The notes under the pieces were generated by a model. The model was not told the origin of the DNA. It saw only the letters and a program-made list of their open reading frames with translations, and did not search any database. Below, piece after piece: positions 27,994-37,460 of a DNA stretch of 54,719 nt; position 1 is the stretch's first letter, and each line of letters begins with the position of its first letter. The translations under genes were made by a program, and so were the position numbers. Source of the DNA: Polaromonas sp. (GTDB lineage Bacteria; Pseudomonadota; Gammaproteobacteria; Burkholderiales; Burkholderiaceae_C); contig JANYGP010000105.1 of assembly GCA_025362315.1 (NCBI GenBank), forward strand, positions 1 through 54,719. The letters run 5' to 3'.

Positions 27994-29300
27994 GTGACTG
28001 CTGATATCGACGCTGGCTGTGCTGCATGCAGCTTTTGAATTGGGCGTTCCCTTTTCGCATCTGGGCGGTGGAACTTACCAGCTGGGTTGGGGCGTAAAAG
28101 CGCGCCGGATCAGTCGCAGCAGCACCGATTGCGATTCAGCCATTGGCGCGGCGGGAGTCAATCGCAAAGATGTGACCGCCAAGCTGCCGCGCACCGCTGG
28201 TTTGCCCGCGCCAGTACATGAACCCGTGAACACTTTAAAAAGTGCGCATGCGGCGGCAAAGCGCATCGGTTGGCCGGTGGTGGTCAAGCCCGCCGATGCC
28301 GAGCGCGGTGAGGACGTGCGGGTTAGCCGTACAGGCCCGGGAACTTGACATGACTTTTAACCGGCCTACGAGCATTCGAGCGCCCATTTGGTTCTGGTTG
28401 AGCGCCAAGTACCAGGGACTTGTCACCGCATTTTTTAACCGGCGGGCAATGGCTTTATGCCGTGAAACGGCTGCCCATGGGCGTGTAGGGTGATGGCAAG
28501 CTGACTGTGGCCCAACTGGTTGATAAAGCCTGTGAAAGCGATCGACGTTTACCGCCAGGCAAGCGTTCAGCTCTGCAGCCGATGGACGTACTGGCGCTGA
28601 CAGAGCTGGTCCGACAGGGCTTGCAGATTGATGCAGTGCCCGAAGCGGCGCAATTTGTCGCGCTACGCCGGATTGAGACGACCGCTTGGGGCGGCGTGGA
28701 CGAGGATGTGACGGCGACGATTCACCCCGAGAACTTGCGCGCTGCATTGGCATCGGGTGCGCTTTTTGGCCTGGACGTAGCGGGCATTGACATGATCAGC
28801 GATGACATCACCGTACCCTGGCCTGCCAACGGAGCGGTGATCAACGAGGTTAATTTCGCGCCAACCTTGGGGCAAGGCGTTGTTTCCCGGCTTCATGTCA
28901 AGACACACCTGACCCGCTTGCTGGGCGGCGACGGCCGAATTCCCGTGGAGGTGTATTCGGGGAATGCTGTTGCGCTGACCAATGCCCGGCAGGCCGTGAC
29001 CAGACTGCGCGGGCGACCTCGCTGACAACGCACCAATGGACCGAGGCGCCAGACGGCTTGCCTTGGCACATGACTGCTGAGGGGCTCCACGCGCGGGTCA
29101 GGGCTTTGGTGATGTCAAACCAGGTAGGTGCCCTGGTGATGGTCGTGAAGACCGACGAACTCGTTGACCGTGATTTACCGCTTGAAGACGTGGACGCAGT
29201 GTATTTGGTAAACGAAGAATGGATCAGTTGCCAACCTGAAGCGGCTTTGCAGCATCAGCGCGAGTTGCTGCGGCTGCTGCAAGCCTGGCAGCATGTATGA
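27994..29300 (+). pseudogene. Second ATP-grasp (cyanophycin-synthetase-like) gene, several frameshifts
   Basis: A paralogue of the preceding ATP-grasp protein without the Mur part. It opens at GTG 27994 behind GAAGGAGAA (27978-27986), then shifts frame before LAVLHAAFELGVPFSHLGGG, QLGWGVKARRIS and WPVVVKPADAERGEDV. The middle (28340-28500) is scrambled. The reading resumes with LTVAQLVDKACESDRRLPPG, LFGLDVAGIDMISDDI and INEVNFAPTLGQG, and shifts once more near 29010 into PWHMTAEGLHARVRALVMSN to a stop at 29300. The order of blocks is that of a complete ligase, so this is a recently decayed gene. Many such ligases occur as pairs, and loss of one partner may disable the pathway or change its product. 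Confidence 0.75.
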
Positions 29301-29311
29301 CAGAGGCATAT

Positions 29312-29320
29312 TGGTATACT
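29312..29320 (+). promoter_or_regulatory. Possible extended -10 promoter of the small-protein gene
   Basis: TGGTATACT matches the extended -10 pattern TG-n-TATAAT at 8 of 9 informative or free positions. It lies 119 bp upstream of the start codon and just after the end of the ATP-grasp pseudogene. No good -35 box is seen. Confidence 0.35.
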
Positions 29321-29438
29321 GCATTCATAAAATTGGTGAGCAGGAAGGCGGATTTTTGCCGGCTTCCCGACTGATTACATGCAACCTCAGCGATTGTTTT
29401 TTTCTGAAAACCAGCCGCTTTTTTAAGAAAATTTCCCT

Positions 29439-29654
29439 ATGGCCACCATCACCATCAACAACCAAAACTTTGACTCTGAGTCCTTGTCAGACGAAGCCAA
29501 GGCGCAGTTGACCAGTATTCAATTTGTTGACGTAGAACTTCAACGAATAAACGCACAAATTGCCGTGCTGCGTACGGCGCGTACCGCTTACGCCAATGCC
29601 TTGCAAGCGGCGTTGCCCCTGATACCCACAGGCGACACCATCAAACTCAATTAA
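29439..29654 (+). CDS. 71-residue conserved protein (DUF6447-like), possible modification substrate
   Basis: Small soluble protein with no Cys, signal or membrane segment. The N terminus MATITINNQNFDSESLSDEA is a short beta hairpin followed by a long amphipathic helix (QFVDVELQRINAQIAVL, TARTAYANALQAAL) and a loose tail ending GDTIKLN. The pattern is the one I know as DUF6447, short proteins of unknown function in cyanobacteria and proteobacteria. It follows two ATP-grasp ligase genes and a 2OG oxygenase, and a broken second copy with the same tail (DTIKFN) lies 870 bp downstream. The conserved unstructured C terminus makes it a plausible acceptor for amino acid addition by the ligases. That role is inference. 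Confidence 0.7.
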   Translation: MATITINNQNFDSESLSDEAKAQLTSIQFVDVELQRINAQIAVLRTARTAYANALQAALPLIPTGDTIKLN

Positions 29655-29865
29655 ACCGGGCCAAATACTGCGTCATGGCCTGTCGAAAATTGCGGTAGTC
29701 ATCTTTGCAGTTATCAGCCTGTTGAGTGCTGATGGGGGCAGCAGCCTGTTATTTTGAGACAACCAGCAAATGGCCTTGGCAAAAGTCAAGTCTGCTGCTT
29801 GCATCAAACAGTTCGTATTTTGGGTGGGCGTCACCTACCTTCCTGGAAAGTAACAAATTAGTAAC

Positions 29866-29937
29866 AAATTAGGGTCAGACTCCAATTAAATCCGCAAATT
29901 AGCGCAAATTAGGGTCAGATTCCAATTAAATCCGCAC
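29866..29937. repeat. Two 40-bp repeats carrying the AATT-GGGTCAGA-TCCAATT palindrome
   Basis: CAAATTAGGGTCAGACTCCA followed by ATTAAATCCGCA occurs at 29866 and again 40 bp later (with T for C). Each unit holds the imperfect inverted repeat AATTxG...CCAATT. Related copies stand at 49667, 50929, 50958 and 51167. The rest of 29655-30017 shows no gene. Confidence 0.8.
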
Positions 29938-30017
29938 AAACTTCAATTTTTTTATAAGACGACTGATTGATGATCTCGTCATGGAAGTAATCGTCAGGAA
30001 AACGTCGTTACAGAAAG

Positions 30018-30494
30018 TTGTCTCACCATCACAGTGCCGCCCGACTTCAAAGTGCGTCGCGTTCAGCAGGGCAAGTTGCCGAGGCCGATACTTTTCAAGA
30101 TGAAGTCTTGTGCTTTGCAACTCCGGCGCCATTATTCGGACCATTAACGGAAAAACGTTGGAATATCGTGCGTGCAGCGCAGGGCACTAAAGATACTTTT
30201 CCGCGTGTTGGCATAAATGTTAGCCGTGATGTCAAGCGTGTTCATGACGACATTGTGAATTTTGTCGAACTCGGTTTGCTTCAACGCACCGAAAGCGAAG
30301 GCGTTATGTCTCTACACACATTCACGCATATCGATATGTGCTCGACGGCAGTTTGTTCTTGTAAGCTGTCGTCAGCTTTCGGCTCATGCCGAAGCGTTTC
30401 TGACCTCGGAAAGCAGCGCTGGTGTAATTCTCCACAGAACCACAGAACCACAGAACCACAGACTCCACAAGTAGCAGTGTTTTCGCTTTTATGA
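30018..30494 (+). pseudogene. Remnant of an HTH (MarR-like, HVO_A0114-type) antitoxin-like protein
   Basis: The segment LFGPLTEKRWNIVRAAQG, NVSRDVKRVHDDIVNFVELG and the phrase THIDMC match small winged-helix regulators that act as antitoxins (LTPKRWELL...RDVKRVHEDV...HIDM). The start is TTG 30018 with no ribosome site. The N-terminal part lacks the usual beginning, and after the HIDM block the frame runs into an octamer repeat and meaningless sequence. I read it as an inactive relic; the toxin partner is not seen. Confidence 0.5.
30434..30461. repeat. Octamer tandem repeat ACAGAACC
   Basis: Three and a half exact copies of ACAGAACC. Confidence 0.85.
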
Positions 30495-30521
30495 ATACAG
30501 AACCTGAACGTGAATACGGAT

Positions 30522-30734
30522 ATGCCAAACCCTATCGTAAACATCCACGACTGCGACTTCGATTCTTTACCAAGCCAGGTTAAGGAGCAGATTATCAGCC
30601 TGCAATTTGTAAATGCCGAAATTGCCCGCCTAGCCGCGCAACCAGCTGTGCTGTAAACTGTCGACTCGAATGGTGGTGACGCCCTGTCAGCGGCGTTACC
30701 AATCTATGTTAGTGACACCATCAAATTTAATTAA
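30522..30734 (+). pseudogene. Second copy of the 71-residue DUF6447-like gene with a premature stop
   Basis: MPNPIVNIHDCDFDSLPSQV, then ISLQFVNAEIARLAAQPAVL aligns without gaps to the intact copy at 29439. A TAA at 30654-30656 follows codon 44. The same frame goes on for 25 codons to a tail ALSAALP...SDTIKFN that still matches the end of the intact protein (ALQAALP...GDTIKLN). Total length equals the family length. One substitution at the stop codon would restore it, so inactivation looks recent, or the first 44 residues are still made. Confidence 0.75.
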
Positions 30735-30773
30735 CTGGCTTTGGCGCTATGTGACAGAAGCGCGCCTCAGTTT

Positions 30774-31043
30774 ATGCACCCTAATAACGACAACAGTGCC
30801 AACGGCGCCAACAACCTTGTTAACGTTGACAGTTTCAACAGTGTCAACGTTTTTTACCCCGAAGATTTTCTGGAAGAGTTCAAAGCCATTCAGGCAGAGT
30901 CTCTTGGGTGGATACCGCTGGAACAGGGCGTTTACCTGCATTGCGCTGGTCAAACGGATGCCGAGCAAGTCGCTGTGGTGCATGTTGTCGGTCAGGCTGA
31001 TCTAAGCATGGCCGACAGCCATGTACTCTGGCTGGTGTTTTAA
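30774..31043 (+). CDS. Hypothetical protein, 89 residues
   Basis: I do not recognise this protein. After an Asn-rich start (NNDNSANGANN) it reads FYPEDFLEEFKAIQAESLGW and ends in VLWLVF. The composition is protein-like and acidic, with no signal peptide. It starts 39 bp after the broken small-protein copy, so it may belong to the same cluster. The frame is open 11 codons further up (30741). No clear ribosome site. Confidence 0.4.
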   Translation: MHPNNDNSANGANNLVNVDSFNSVNVFYPEDFLEEFKAIQAESLGWIPLEQGVYLHCAGQTDAEQVAVVHVVGQADLSMADSHVLWLVF

Positions 31044-31155
31044 AACACAACACGCCCATTCAATCCACCCGCTTAACATATCCACTGAATATGCACTCAG
31101 CAAGCGCATGCAGAGGGTTGACTGTTACAGCCGTAAAAATAATGAAAGCATAGTT

Positions 31156-32004
31156 ATGGCTTATTTCCTGAACTGCGCAACTGTGTTGGCATTCGGCGCC
31201 GTATTGACGGCGTGTGGTGGTGGCAACGGTGGTGCGGGTAATCTGGATGACAACCAGCAAATTACCACTGTACAGGCACGTACCCTTTCGTACAGTCAGC
31301 AGGCGGTCATTGTGGTGGGTGGTTTTGACTTGCGCAACACCATGTCGGCCGTGACAGGTGTTTGTAAAAACCCGGTATTTAACGAGGCGCAAAGCGCCCC
31401 GCAGTTGGCCATCATCAACTGCCTGGTGACGGCAACCGGGGAGCAACCTTTAACCATCCTTGGCTCAAATGGCAAGGTGCTGTATTCCGGCACCGTTGCC
31501 GTGCCGCTGCCGCAGGTTGCCGTGGTCACGTCAGAGGGAAGCATCACGCTGGAGCTTAACCCTGTAGCGGCTCCGATCTCAGTTGACAACTTTCTGGCTT
31601 ACGTCAAAGTCGGCTTCTACCGCGACACGCTGTTTCACCGGGTTATTGCCAACTTTGTGGCGCAGGCGGGTGGCTACACCAGCGGCATAGTGAAAAAGCC
31701 CGGCCAGCGTGCGCCCATAGCGCTGGAGTCCAACAATGGTTTGTTGAATACCCGCAGCACACTGGCCATGGCCCGGACTAATGTGCCCAACTCCGCTACG
31801 TCAGAGTTTTACATCAATCTCATCGACAACGCTTTTCTTGACTACAAAAGCGATGCCAACCCGGGCTACGCCGTGTTTGGCAAAGTCATCAAGGGGATGG
31901 ACGTTGTCGATAAAATCGCTGCGTTACCGACAGCAACATCAAACGGTTTTGCTAATGTGCCTCTTGTTGATGTCAAGATTCAGCTGGTGCTGCAAATCCA
32001 GTAA
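31156..32004 (+). CDS. Lipoprotein cyclophilin-type peptidyl-prolyl isomerase
   Basis: 282 residues from ATG 31156. This start gives a lipoprotein signal with lipobox LTAC-GGG; the frame is open 45 codons further upstream. After a linker domain (about 30-115), residues about 118-280 form the cyclophilin domain: VVTSEGSITLELNPVAAP, SVDNFLAYVKVGFYRDTLFH, the active-site segment FHRVIANFVAQAGGY, LAMARTN, SEFYINLIDN and YAVFGKVIKGMDVVDKIA. It should assist folding of periplasmic or outer-membrane proteins at proline bonds. The catalytic Arg of FHRVI is present. Confidence 0.87.
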   Translation: MAYFLNCATVLAFGAVLTACGGGNGGAGNLDDNQQITTVQARTLSYSQQAVIVVGGFDLRNTMSAVTGVCKNPVFNEAQSAPQLAIINCLVTATGEQPLTILGSNGKVLYSGTVAVPLPQVAVVTSEGSITLELNPVAAPISVDNFLAYVKVGFYRDTLFHRVIANFVAQAGGYTSGIVKKPGQRAPIALESNNGLLNTRSTLAMARTNVPNSATSEFYINLIDNAFLDYKSDANPGYAVFGKVIKGMDVVDKIAALPTATSNGFANVPLVDVKIQLVLQIQ

Positions 32005-32048
32005 ACATGCTGGCGCATGTCAATCCAGTTACTTTCTTACTAAGCCAA

Positions 32049-33776
32049 TTAGCCGCCTAGCGGCATGTCTGCCGGTTTTACCCTTATCGGCACAACTGCG
32101 TCCGTGGTGTTAACGGGCCTTACCGCTGCTGGGACGGCCATGCCGTTGGTGACTACGTCGCGGATGCTGTTGTAGCCAACGCCGTGGTTGATGGCCGCTG
32201 TTTTAACCACTGCTACCTGGTTGTCCAGCAGGTCGGTGACCTGCCCAAATGTTGCGTCACCGTTGGACGTGTGTGCGGCGTCTAGAACCGACGACACCAG
32301 CGAGCCGCTGATGGCACTGCCGTCGGTCAGCTTTTGTGGTTCCCGCTATGCCCACAAACACGTTACCCGCAGAGTGCGTCAGAGCGCCGGTTGATACATT
32401 AACGCCATAGCCCGCACCAGGCCTCAGGTCAGCTGCAAGATTAATGGTGATGGTGTCGCCCCGCGATACTGATTTGCAACGCATCTCTCACCAGCACGAT
32501 ACGCGCCATCATGCTGTTGTTGTGGTGTACCGTAATGCTGCCACCGCCTGCCATTACGGCTTTACTTATTGTTAGCACCAGCCTGGCAGTGGCGGCAACC
32601 TTTTTAACGTTATCAGCAGGCGAAAAGCCCAACACAATTGGAGCAACCCGGTCAGTCGACAGCAGCCGCGCAGCATGTTGTTGAGCTCGACCAGCTCCAC
32701 ACCAAAAAAATGCAATCACCGGCTCTTGCCCCTGAAATGGTGTAGTGAATGTTTGCGGGATCATACGAAAACTGAAGCAGCAAAATGCGCCAGCAAAAAC
32801 AGCGGTGCCGCTGCTCGCGCCACCGTCCAGTTGATTGGCTGCACTGTTGCCGCGCGGTGTATCGTTGCCCGCACCGGTTGCTGCGTTTTCTACTACCCAG
32901 GTGTAGGCGAATGCAATGTTGTTACATGACGAATAGCCTTCAGGTAGAAGGTTGAAAAACGACGGGCTGCTACAGCCGCTTAAGCTCAGGGCGTTGTTAC
33001 CAGCAAAGTCAATCAGCGTCAGCATGGGGTTCAAGTTAACGGTGATGTCGTACAAACTGGCCAGCGTGCCCGTCACGTTGCCGAAAAACCCGTACACCGT
33101 GTCGCCAGTGCTGGCGGTGGTGGACGCTCGGTAGATGTGTTGGATCGCGAAAACGTCGTTCACCAGCGGTGCGCGAGGAGAGTATGAGGTATCCCCCTGG
33201 CCGCGGTCCAGTCGGCACGCATGACCTCATTTGAACCAATGCCGCTTCTGGGGCCAAAAAACGACATGACGGACTGGACACGCGAGTCTCACAACGAAGA
33301 AGGCGTCCAGTTGCCCGAGCTTGTAGTCGCCCATGTGTTCAAGCCCCAGCGTGTGCCCGACATCGCACAAGGTGGCGTAAAAACCAGAGGTCAACCTTGG
33401 TGGTTGATAACTCTGGGCCTGTCAGGAACCAGGAGCTACCGCTGGCCAGGGAATATGCCTTGGCATAGCTGATGTTGATGGTGGTAAAGCCGAACTGGAT
33501 GTTGGAACCGGTGGGAATGGTTTGCTGGAAGGTCTGCGTTATCAGGTCGTCCCAGTACTGTGTGGCTTGAACAAAGACGGGTCGCTGGGCCTTGCTGACG
33601 GCTCGAAACCCGGCCGCCTCGCCTTGGGAGTAAAGCCCCGAACTACTTGTCGGACATGCGTAGGCGTAAATGCGCAGGCAATGGTGGTTCTGACTCAAGT
33701 GCGACCTGCATTGAGCTGCTGAAATACTTGATCGGGTGTCCAGTTCGCCGCCATCACAAGCCCCTCGTTTTAACAT
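32049..33776 (-). pseudogene. Decayed M10 (serralysin-like) protease with Ig-like and DUF4214 remnants
   Basis: Read leftward, a full M10 gene layout is visible but spread over several frames. A catalytic N-part (AQRPVFVQATQYWDDLITQT) shifts near 33385 into FYATLCDVGHTLGLEHMGDY, where the zinc motif HExxH has become CDVGH. The Met-turn SVMSFFGPRSGIGSNEVM comes next, then DVFAIQHIYRASTTASTGDT, the end of the catalytic domain NIAFAYTWVVENA with AGNDT, an Ig-like piece (GDTITINLAADLRPGAGYGV) and a DUF4214 end (DAAHTSNGDATFGQVTDLLD). It is the same order as in the intact gene at 18878. The loss of the first zinc ligand and catalytic Glu plus three or more frameshifts shows a long-dead gene. Confidence 0.75.
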
Positions 33777-34154
33777 GCCGCCTTACTGCATTTCCAGCGC
33801 AGATGGGACAGTAAATTTAGGTCAGCTTGTAGTAGCAAACCACAATTGTTTCAAAAACGCCATGTTCAGCCTGTTTGGCCTACGCGCTGGCACAGCAAAG
33901 AGTGGGTTTGGCGTACCCGGCACAAGCGATTGAAATGTACCGCGAAGACCTAGATATTGTCCTGTGGTTGCAATTGGTCTGCTACCTGACTGCGCGAATC
34001 GACTAGGCAGTCACTTATCATACGCATCACAACGTTTAAAAAAATCTGTTGAATTTAACGTGGCATATTCGCATTTTGTTGCGTTTGTAAAACCTGGGCC
34101 CATACCATCGATATATGGCATCCATAAAAAATAAAAATTGACCAAACACCTGAC
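33777..34154. other. Intergenic stretch without a recognisable gene
   Basis: Two short protein-like pieces (PPYCISSADGTVNLGQLVVA near 33780, AQAIEMYREDLDIVLWLQLV near 33925) are in different frames and look like remains of an unknown gene. AT-rich sequence just before 34155 probably holds the promoter of the next gene. Confidence 0.4.
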
Positions 34155-35276
34155 ATGCTGGTTTTAGCCTTATTTGCCTTCTTGATGTCTGTTGGTTTGT
34201 GCCTGGTGCTGATCGTGTTTGGCAAAGGATCGGCGCGCACCTATGGACGGCATAAGCCGCAGAGGTTTCACCACGGGCATGTGCCGCGCGTCGGTGGGCT
34301 GGGTATAGCGCTGGCATGCGGGCTGGCATGGTGTCTGGGTGCAGGCGCGGTGGGATTGGGCCTGAGCATCAACGCGGGCATCAAATGGTTTGATGTGGCA
34401 GTGTTGTTGCTGGTGCTGGCGCCGGTGGTGGGCGCTGGAGCCATTGAAGATAACACCCACAAAATAAAAGCAGTCTGGCGTCTTTTTGCAAGCCTGCTGA
34501 CAGCAGCGTTGGGCTGCGCGCTCTTGCACCTAAGCGTTCAAAGTCTGAGCCTGCAAAGCCTGGGATTGCCAATGCTGGATGCCATGTGGCAGTCCATGCC
34601 CTGGCTGGGTATTGGCCTTGCGTTCGTAGCCCTGGCTGGCTTGCCGCACGCTTTCAACATGATCGATGGTTACAACGGGCTGGCAGGCATTGTGGCGGTG
34701 CTGGTGAGCTGCGCATTGGCTTATGTTGCATTGTTACTGGGCGACAGGATGCTGGCTGGCACGCTGCTGGCATTGGTGGGGGCAACGCTTGGCTTTTTGT
34801 ACTGGAATTACCCACGAGGGCTTATATTTGCCGGCGATGGGGGTGCGTATTTATGGGGTGCGGTCATTGCTGTTACCAGTATCTTGCTGGTGCAGCGCCA
34901 TGCTGTTGTGTCGCCCTGGTTTCCCATGCTGCTGCTGATCTACCCGGTTTGCGAAACAGCGTTTTCAATCTACCGCAAACTGGTGCGTGGCGTGTCGCCA
35001 GGTGTGGCTGATGCACTGCATTTTCACCAGCTGATTTACCGCCGCATTGTGCGTGGCGTGGTGCATGACGACGCCTCGCGCCGCATGCTGATGCGCAACA
35101 ATCGCACGTCACCATATTTATGGAGTTTTACCTTGCTGACTGTTTTGCCCGCTGTTTTATTCTGGCAAAACACACCGGTCTTGATTGGCTTTTGCAGTTT
35201 GTTTGTACTGATGTATATCTTGGTTTATATTGCCATCATCCGATTCAAGGTACCTTCCTGGCTTCGGCGGTCATAA
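34155..35276 (+). CDS. WecA/MraY-family polyprenyl-phosphate glycosyl-1-phosphate transferase
   Basis: Inner-membrane enzyme of 373 residues with about ten membrane segments. It should load a sugar phosphate (often GlcNAc or a derivative) onto undecaprenyl phosphate to start a glycan. Visible motifs are RVGGLGIALACG near the N terminus, GAIEDNTHKIKAVWRL at the usual DD site (first Asp replaced by Glu, a variant I know from betaproteobacterial homologues), the nucleotide-sugar block FNMIDGYNGLAG, FAGDGGAYLWGA, and the HFHQLIYRR loop. It stands alone, with H-NS 33 bp downstream. It could initiate the polymer extended by the multidomain glycosyltransferase at 3200-6853. Confidence 0.87.
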   Translation: MLVLALFAFLMSVGLCLVLIVFGKGSARTYGRHKPQRFHHGHVPRVGGLGIALACGLAWCLGAGAVGLGLSINAGIKWFDVAVLLLVLAPVVGAGAIEDNTHKIKAVWRLFASLLTAALGCALLHLSVQSLSLQSLGLPMLDAMWQSMPWLGIGLAFVALAGLPHAFNMIDGYNGLAGIVAVLVSCALAYVALLLGDRMLAGTLLALVGATLGFLYWNYPRGLIFAGDGGAYLWGAVIAVTSILLVQRHAVVSPWFPMLLLIYPVCETAFSIYRKLVRGVSPGVADALHFHQLIYRRIVRGVVHDDASRRMLMRNNRTSPYLWSFTLLTVLPAVLFWQNTPVLIGFCSLFVLMYILVYIAIIRFKVPSWLRRS

Positions 35277-35309
35277 CATTAATTTGGAAATCTATTTAAG
35301 GTTAACTAA

Positions 35310-35660
35310 ATGAACAATTTGTTAGATATTCAGGCCCAAATTGAAAAATTAAAAAAGCAAGAACAGCAAATCAAAGCCAAGGACTTTGCCAAAACAGTCC
35401 AGGATATTCAGGAAAAAATGCAGGCTTTCGGCATTACCTTGAAGGATTTGCAGTTGCCCAAATCAGCCAGGCGGGTAGGCACCCAAAAAGCCCCGGCTAA
35501 AAAGCCAGGCAAAGCAGCGAGTCGCTCGACAGGCAGCAAAGTCCCTGCCAAGTACCGTGGCGTGGAAGGCCAAAGCTGGAGCGGACGGGGCTTGATGCCG
35601 CTCTGGTTGAGGGGATTGATCGCCGAGGGGCGCAGCCGGGAAGAATTTCTGGTGGGGTAA
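35310..35660 (+). CDS. H-NS-family nucleoid-associated protein
   Basis: 116 residues. The N-terminal coiled coil (about 5-50, IEKLKKQEQQIKAKDFAKTV) mediates oligomerisation. A basic Lys/Ala/Pro linker (about 55-85) leads to the DNA-binding domain KYRGVEGQSWSGRGLMPLWL followed by LIAEGRSREEFLV, the burkholderial version of the H-NS fold. AAGG lies 9 bp before the ATG. It probably silences AT-rich acquired DNA such as the accessory stretches of this window, though no direct link is shown. Confidence 0.9.
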   Translation: MNNLLDIQAQIEKLKKQEQQIKAKDFAKTVQDIQEKMQAFGITLKDLQLPKSARRVGTQKAPAKKPGKAASRSTGSKVPAKYRGVEGQSWSGRGLMPLWLRGLIAEGRSREEFLVG

Positions 35661-35713
35661 TCAAAACGCAGTGATCTTCATGTTTATTTTTTAATATTTT
35701 TTGTATCCAGACC

Positions 35714-36619
35714 ATGACTCTTGCGAATGACCCTGATCTGTCCCATATCAGTCCGCGTGACAAAGCCGAGATATTGGCGCAAGCGTTGCCCTACATCCGC
35801 AAATTTCACGGCAAAACCATGGTTATCAAATATGGCGGCAACGCCATGACCGACCCGGCTTTGCAGGCTGATTTTGCTGAAGACGTGGTGTTGTTGAAAC
35901 TGGTGGGCATGAATCCGGTGGTGGTGCATGGTGGTGGCCCGCAGATTGAAACTGCACTGAACCGCCTGGGCAAGAAAGGCGAGTTTGTGCAGGGCATGCG
36001 CGTGACCGATGACGAAACCATGGAAGTTGTTGAATGGGTATTGGCCGGGCAGGTTCAGCAGGACATTGTGGGCCTGATCAACCAGGCGGGCGGCAAGGCT
36101 GTGGGGCTGACAGGGCGCGACGGTGGGTTGATCCGCGCCCAAAAGCTGAAGATGCCGGACAACCAGAATCCGGGCAAAGAGCACGACGTCGGCTTTGTCG
36201 GTGATATTGTCAGCATTGACCCCAGCGTGGTGAAGGCGTTGCAGGACGACGCATTTATTCCAGTGATCAGCCCGATCGGTTTTGGCACTGACAATGAAAG
36301 CTACAACATCAATGCCGATGTGGTGGCCGGCAAGCTGGCCACAGTGCTGAAAGCTGAAAAGCTGCTGCTGCTGACCAACATCCCCGGTGTGCTGGACAAA
36401 AACGGCCAGTTGCTGACCGACCTGACCGCACGTGAAATAGACGAGCTGTTTGCAGACGGAACCATTTCAGGCGGCATGCTGCCCAAGATTGCAGGCGCGC
36501 TGGATGCTGCCAAAAGCGGCGTGAATTCAGTTCACATCATTGACGGCAGGGTGCCACATGCGCTGCTGCTGGAGATTTTGACCGAACAGGCGTTTGGCAC
36601 GATGATCCGTAGCTATTAG
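35714..36619 (+). CDS. argB: Acetylglutamate kinase
   Basis: Phosphorylates N-acetyl-L-glutamate in arginine biosynthesis; cytoplasmic. 301 residues, the usual length of the arginine-sensitive hexameric form, with the N-terminal helix before the kinase core. Motifs: [12 protein letters not shown] (phosphate-binding glycine loop and Lys), [77 protein letters not shown] and [16 protein letters not shown]. There are 53 bp between it and the H-NS gene. Confidence 0.96.
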   Translation: MTLANDPDLSHISPRDKAEILAQALPYIRKFHGKTMVIKYGGNAMTDPALQADFAEDVVLLKLVGMNPVVVHGGGPQIETALNRLGKKGEFVQGMRVTDDETMEVVEWVLAGQVQQDIVGLINQAGGKAVGLTGRDGGLIRAQKLKMPDNQNPGKEHDVGFVGDIVSIDPSVVKALQDDAFIPVISPIGFGTDNESYNINADVVAGKLATVLKAEKLLLLTNIPGVLDKNGQLLTDLTAREIDELFADGTISGGMLPKIAGALDAAKSGVNSVHIIDGRVPHALLLEILTEQAFGTMIRSY

Positions 36620-36621
36620 TA

Positions 36622-36710
36622 ACCCCCCCCCGACGCGCCTGTGGCGCGTCCCCACAGGAAGCGCCGTCCCCCAGGGGGCGTCACCTGCAGCCCGGCAAAG
36701 CCGGTTTCGC
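36622..36710. repeat. GC-rich hairpin cluster after argB
   Basis: A run of eight C, then GACGCGCC-tgt-GGCGCGTC (36632-36650), an imperfect hairpin around CCCCCAGGGGG (36661-36682) and CCGGCAAAGCCGG (36692-36704). It is probably a transcript-ending or repeated intergenic element; no T run follows. Confidence 0.6.
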
Positions 36711-36752
36711 GCTGGCACTTGTCAATGCCCCACCACTTCACCGACTGCCTGC

Positions 36753-37460
36753 ATGCGCCTTTTGTTAGTTGAAGACGATCTGATGGTGGCCAGCGGCATC
36801 AAGCTGGGGCTATGCCATGCAGGCTACGCTGTAGACTGGGTCAGCAACGGTGAGCGTGCGCTGCAAGTCATGCAAACCGAGAGTTTTGATGCGGCCGTTG
36901 TTGACCTGGGTCTGCCGCAGATGGACGGGCTGACTTTGACCCGCAACATCCGGCAAAGCGGGCAAACCTTGCCAGTGTTGATACTGACTGCCCGGGACGC
37001 CCTGCAAGACCGTGTACAAGGCCTGGACGGCGGGGCAGACGACTACATGCTCAAGCCGTTTGAACTGCCGGAACTGCTGGCCCGGCTGCGCGCATTGCTG
37101 CGCCGTTCGCAGGTGGCAACCAGCGCCACTTTGAGCTTTGGCCCGCTGGAGCTTGATTGCGCCAACCGCCAGGCGCATGCCAATGGCCAGTTGATCGACC
37201 TGGGTCCGCGTGAATGGACGGTGATGGAATATCTGCTCACCCATGCCCCCAAACCATCGGCCAAAGACAAACTGCTGCAGGCGCTGACCGGCTGGGACAA
37301 GGAAATCACGCCAAATACGATTGAGGTGTACATCTCGCGCTTGCGTACCAAGCTGGAGCCGCACCGGGTGGCAGTGCGCTCGATTCGCGGTTTTGGTTAC
37401 CGGCTGGAGATGATGACAGCAGCAGTGACAACCGGCACCGGCACCTCCCCCGCGTTTTGA
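36753..37460 (+). CDS. OmpR-family response regulator (QseB/TctD-like)
   Basis: 235 residues. The receiver domain (1-115) has the acidic pair E7/D8/D9, phosphoacceptor D51 (VVDLGLPQMDG), T79 in ILTAR and K101 in DDYMLKPFELPELLARLRAL. The winged-helix output domain (about 128-225) has DLGPREWTVMEYLLTH and TIEVYISRLRTKLEP followed by IRGFGYRLE. The stop overlaps the TTG start of the sensor kinase gene (TTGA), so the two are made together. Signal unknown. Confidence 0.9.
   Translation: MRLLLVEDDLMVASGIKLGLCHAGYAVDWVSNGERALQVMQTESFDAAVVDLGLPQMDGLTLTRNIRQSGQTLPVLILTARDALQDRVQGLDGGADDYMLKPFELPELLARLRALLRRSQVATSATLSFGPLELDCANRQAHANGQLIDLGPREWTVMEYLLTHAPKPSAKDKLLQALTGWDKEITPNTIEVYISRLRTKLEPHRVAVRSIRGFGYRLEMMTAAVTTGTGTSPAF

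Noticed and set aside
25593..29300. Cyanophycin biosynthesis locus
   Set aside because: The Mur domain lacks the P-loop and its end, the second gene is broken, and no cyanophycinase is present.
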